NCBI GenBank assembly: GCA_937907055.1
Contig: CALCTW010000005.1
Span: 1-43,333, forward strand
From: an uncultured Clostridia bacterium
Lineage (GTDB): Bacteria > Bacillota > Clostridia > Christensenellales > Aristaeellaceae
Length of the DNA: 43,333 nt
Direction: 5' to 3'
How positions within the stretch are numbered: position 1 is the first letter of the stretch; every line of letters starts with the position of its first letter. Shown here piece by piece: positions 40,665 through 43,333 of this stretch. The translations under genes were made by a program, and so were the position numbers. The notes beneath the pieces are model-generated. The model saw nothing but the letters and a program-made list of their open reading frames with translations, had not been told where the DNA came from and searched no databases.

Positions 40665-42443
40665 TCAGATGTGATATTTTGCGGCATATTCCTTGTAGTA
40701 TTTCTCGTACGCAGTATCGTTGGCCTTCTTAAGGTCGTTGAGATACTCGTGTGTATCAAGTACCTCACTGCTTTCGAGTTCAATGATGGCAACCGCGATA
40801 TTGGAGCAGTGGTCAGCAACACGTTCAAGGTTGGTCAGTAGATCGTTGAACACGAAGCCCTGATTCAAGGTGCAGATGCCCTGCTTGATGCGATTAATAT
40901 GGAGAAGCTTCATTTCATCGCAGATGCCGTCGATCAATTCTTCAAGCGGTTCAACACGCTGCGCAAGGGTCAAGTCGTTATTGACAAAAGCATTGAAGGT
41001 GGTTGTGACGATATCGCGTACCGCGTTGGTAATGACCTCGATCTCGTGCTTGGCGTCATCGGAGAAGACGATGGATTTCTCGTGGATCTCCTTTGCTGTC
41101 TCGCCAATGTTCAGGGCATGGTCGGAAATGCGTTCAAAATCGCTGATGGTGTGCAGGAACTTTGAAACATCCTTGTTCTGGCTTTCTGTCAGGTAGCCTG
41201 CAGTGATCTTGACAAGATAAGTTCCGAGGGCATCTTCATAGGCATCGCCAAGATCCTCCAGACGTTCCACCTCGCCGAAGCCGTCCTCTGAATAGTTATT
41301 TACCAGCCACAGGGAAGAGAGGAGACTGTTGTGAGCAACAGAAGCCATCTCGTTGATCGTGGTGCGGCTCTGCTCAATGGCCAGCGCAGGGTAGGAGATG
41401 AAACGTTCTTCCAGGTGGATGGAAGCATGTGTTTTTTCGGTTTCGACGACCTTCTTGCCCTTGATGAGCTTTATGACGACCCTTTCAAGCAAGGAGGTGA
41501 AGGGGAGCAGGATGCTCATGTTGATGAGGCGGACGACCGTATTCATCAAAGCAATGGAGAAAGGATTCATTTCCAGCGACATGATCGAATCGAAGCCGAT
41601 GATGGCATGGAGAATGAAGAACCAGCTATCGATAAAAATGACGGCGAAGAGTTCTGAAAGGAGATATGTGAAAGCGACCCGGCGGCCATCTGTACTGGCG
41701 CTCAGCGCGCTGATCAGAACCGGAACGGAAGCGCCGATACCGACGCCCAACATGATGGGGAAGGCGGAGCCGAAGCTCATGCCGCCGGCCATGGACAACG
41801 CCTGCAGAATACCGATGGAGGCGGATGCGGATTGGAGAACCGCGGTAAAGGCAATACCGATCAGAATGCCAAGGAAGGGATTGTCAAGAGAAGAAATAAT
41901 GTTGGTAAATGTCGCCTTCAGCGCATCGCTTTCGACGGCAGTTTTCATGGCTGTCATACCAAACATCAGAATAGCGAAACCCATCAGAATATCACCGATC
42001 CGGTGCTTTGTATGCCCCTTCAGGAACATGCGATAAAGGATACCGACGATGGAGACGATGCCGGTAAGAACACCGGTGGAGAGCAGAGAAGAGATACCTG
42101 CGCCGCTGCCGGTCGAATCGATATAACTCAGGCAGACGATCCATCCTGTGACGGATGTGCCGACGATAGCGCCGAGAATGATCGAAATGGCGTTTCTTAG
42201 TTTCATCATGCCGCTGTTGACAAAGCCAACGACCATGATCGAAGTGGCACTGGAGGACTGGATGACTCCGGTAACGGCCATGCCCAAAGAAAATCCTTTG
42301 AAGCGGTTTGATGTGAGCTTGTAAAGGATCAGCTCCATCTTGCTGCCGGCTACTTTTTTAAGGCCGTCGCCCATCAATGTCATACCATAGAGGAACAGCG
42401 CGATACCGCCAAGCAGAGCAATGATACTTACGATCGTAGACAA
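40665..42443 (-). CDS. Na/Pi cotransporter family protein with PhoU-like tail
   Basis: A membrane transporter predicted to take up phosphate with sodium, 592 residues. Two inverted repeats carry the family motifs GVIQSSSATSIMVVGFV and TAVLQSASASIGILQALS. About nine helices lie in the first 325 residues. The last 230 residues are two PhoU-like helical bundles (E-R-I-S-D-H-A-L-N-I and E-R-V-A-D-H-C-S-N-I), which may regulate flux. The start is TTG 42443, 9 nt after TAGGAGG. The gene is alone in its unit. Confidence 0.92.
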   Translation of the reverse strand: MSTIVSIIALLGGIALFLYGMTLMGDGLKKVAGSKMELILYKLTSNRFKGFSLGMAVTGVIQSSSATSIMVVGFVNSGMMKLRNAISIILGAIVGTSVTGWIVCLSYIDSTGSGAGISSLLSTGVLTGIVSIVGILYRMFLKGHTKHRIGDILMGFAILMFGMTAMKTAVESDALKATFTNIISSLDNPFLGILIGIAFTAVLQSASASIGILQALSMAGGMSFGSAFPIMLGVGIGASVPVLISALSASTDGRRVAFTYLLSELFAVIFIDSWFFILHAIIGFDSIMSLEMNPFSIALMNTVVRLINMSILLPFTSLLERVVIKLIKGKKVVETEKTHASIHLEERFISYPALAIEQSRTTINEMASVAHNSLLSSLWLVNNYSEDGFGEVERLEDLGDAYEDALGTYLVKITAGYLTESQNKDVSKFLHTISDFERISDHALNIGETAKEIHEKSIVFSDDAKHEIEVITNAVRDIVTTTFNAFVNNDLTLAQRVEPLEELIDGICDEMKLLHINRIKQGICTLNQGFVFNDLLTNLERVADHCSNIAVAIIELESSEVLDTHEYLNDLKKANDTAYEKYYKEYAAKYHI

Positions 42444-42491
42444 TTGAGAATTCCTCCTATCGATTACCTTAGGCAGGATCTATCGTCAACC

Positions 42492-42517
42492 TTCTGAAGC
42501 TTTTTTATGCTTCAGAA
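42492..42517 (-). promoter_or_regulatory. Leader hairpin of the cotransporter mRNA
   Basis: TTCTGAAGC (42492-42500) and GCTTCAGAA (42509-42517) are perfect inverted repeats with an 8-nt loop. On the transcribed strand the loop is ATAAAAAA and no T-run follows, so it is more likely a leader structure or a protein site than a terminator. Confidence 0.45.
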
Positions 42518-42546
42518 ACGTAAAGATCGAATTCTTTACAAATAAC

Positions 42547-42575
42547 ATATTATCCTATCGATCTGGTAATGTCAA
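42547..42575 (-). promoter_or_regulatory. Main promoter of the cotransporter gene
   Basis: Consensus TTGACA on the minus strand (42575-42570), 17 nt, TAATAT (42552-42547). The leader is about 95 nt. Confidence 0.7.
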
Positions 42576-42732
42576 TGAAAGGAATGTTGCGAGTTTATGG
42601 CTTTTTTGAGACTTTTTTACCTTGCGCAGGAATAAGAGTAATTGTAGTGTTTTCCGACGAAGTGTATAACAAAATGATGGATGGTGAGTCAACGAATCAC
42701 TATATCATCTTGTGCTTGTTCCGGGACATAAC
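42576..42732. other. Spacer between tuf terminator and cotransporter promoter
   Basis: AT-rich. The only notable element is a second minus-strand promoter-like pair: TTGACT (42692-42687), 18 nt, TATACA (42668-42663) with TGT before it. It could start a longer cotransporter transcript. No RNA gene is recognised. Confidence 0.4.
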
Positions 42733-42734
42733 AT

Positions 42735-42766
42735 AAGAAAAGAGACACCGCCGAAGCGATGTCTCT
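42735..42766 (-). terminator. Intrinsic terminator of tuf
   Basis: On the minus strand, AGAGACATCGC (42766-42756), a TTCG tetraloop, GCGGTGTCTCT (42751-42741), then TTTCTT. One G-U pair. Confidence 0.88.
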
Positions 42767-42783
42767 GAGGTTATGAAGTTAGA

Positions 42784-43333
<550 letters not shown>

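Overview
The window reads as chromosomal backbone of a Firmicutes (Clostridia) bacterium. Family-level placement is inference; a Christensenellales-like lineage would fit the gene content. Support comes from the tilS-hpt-ftsH trio, from the rbgA-rnhB-yraN-yifB-dprA-topA-trmFO-hslV-hslU order, from VanW and DUF6062-type proteins, and from a cell-wall complement of L,D-transpeptidase and peptidoglycan-binding repeats with no outer-membrane genes. GGAGG-type ribosome sites and sigma-A-like promoters with extended -10 (TGn) elements recur throughout. I see no rRNA, tRNA, CRISPR array, insertion sequence or prophage.

Layout. (1) 1-2948: a short ORF at a sharp composition change, dnaA on the minus strand without dnaN or recF beside it, then a divergent TraX-family membrane protein. 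(2) 3112-6725: a secreted protein made of six peptidoglycan-binding repeats behind an elaborate promoter, then yebC translationally coupled to a secreted C39-like cysteine peptidase. (3) 6728-14167: a tRNA methyltransferase on the minus strand; tilS, hpt, ftsH, a PHP phosphoesterase and a VanW protein on the plus strand. (4) 14142-18138: a minus-strand cell-envelope block with a DUF6062-like protein, a proline/glutamine-rich membrane protein and an L,D-transpeptidase. The last two share an H-x4-C...C-x2-C module. (5) 18234-23798: a MarR regulator with a palindromic operator, a heterodimeric ABC exporter and a DEAD-box helicase behind a strong leader hairpin. (6) 23825-26198: an unknown membrane protein, a 63-residue zinc-ribbon protein and mannonate dehydratase. 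(7) 26374-40660: a long housekeeping run from rbgA to hslU, interrupted by a 1418-residue double glycosyltransferase. topA carries a 61-nt repeat-associated insertion that breaks its frame. (8) 40665-43333: a Na/Pi cotransporter and the 3' part of tuf, both on the minus strand.

How the genes fit together. Information processing (DnaA, TilS, RbgA, RNase HII, DprA, YifB, TopA, TrmFO, helicase, EF-Tu), protein quality control (FtsH, HslUV) and envelope construction (PG-binding repeats, peptidase, VanW, L,D-transpeptidase, GT-C enzymes) dominate. No dedicated defence or mobile system is visible. The least explained items are the H-C-CxxC modules on the envelope proteins, the double GT-C lipoprotein-like enzyme, and the topA interruption. 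The last may be an assembly or strain-chimera artefact.
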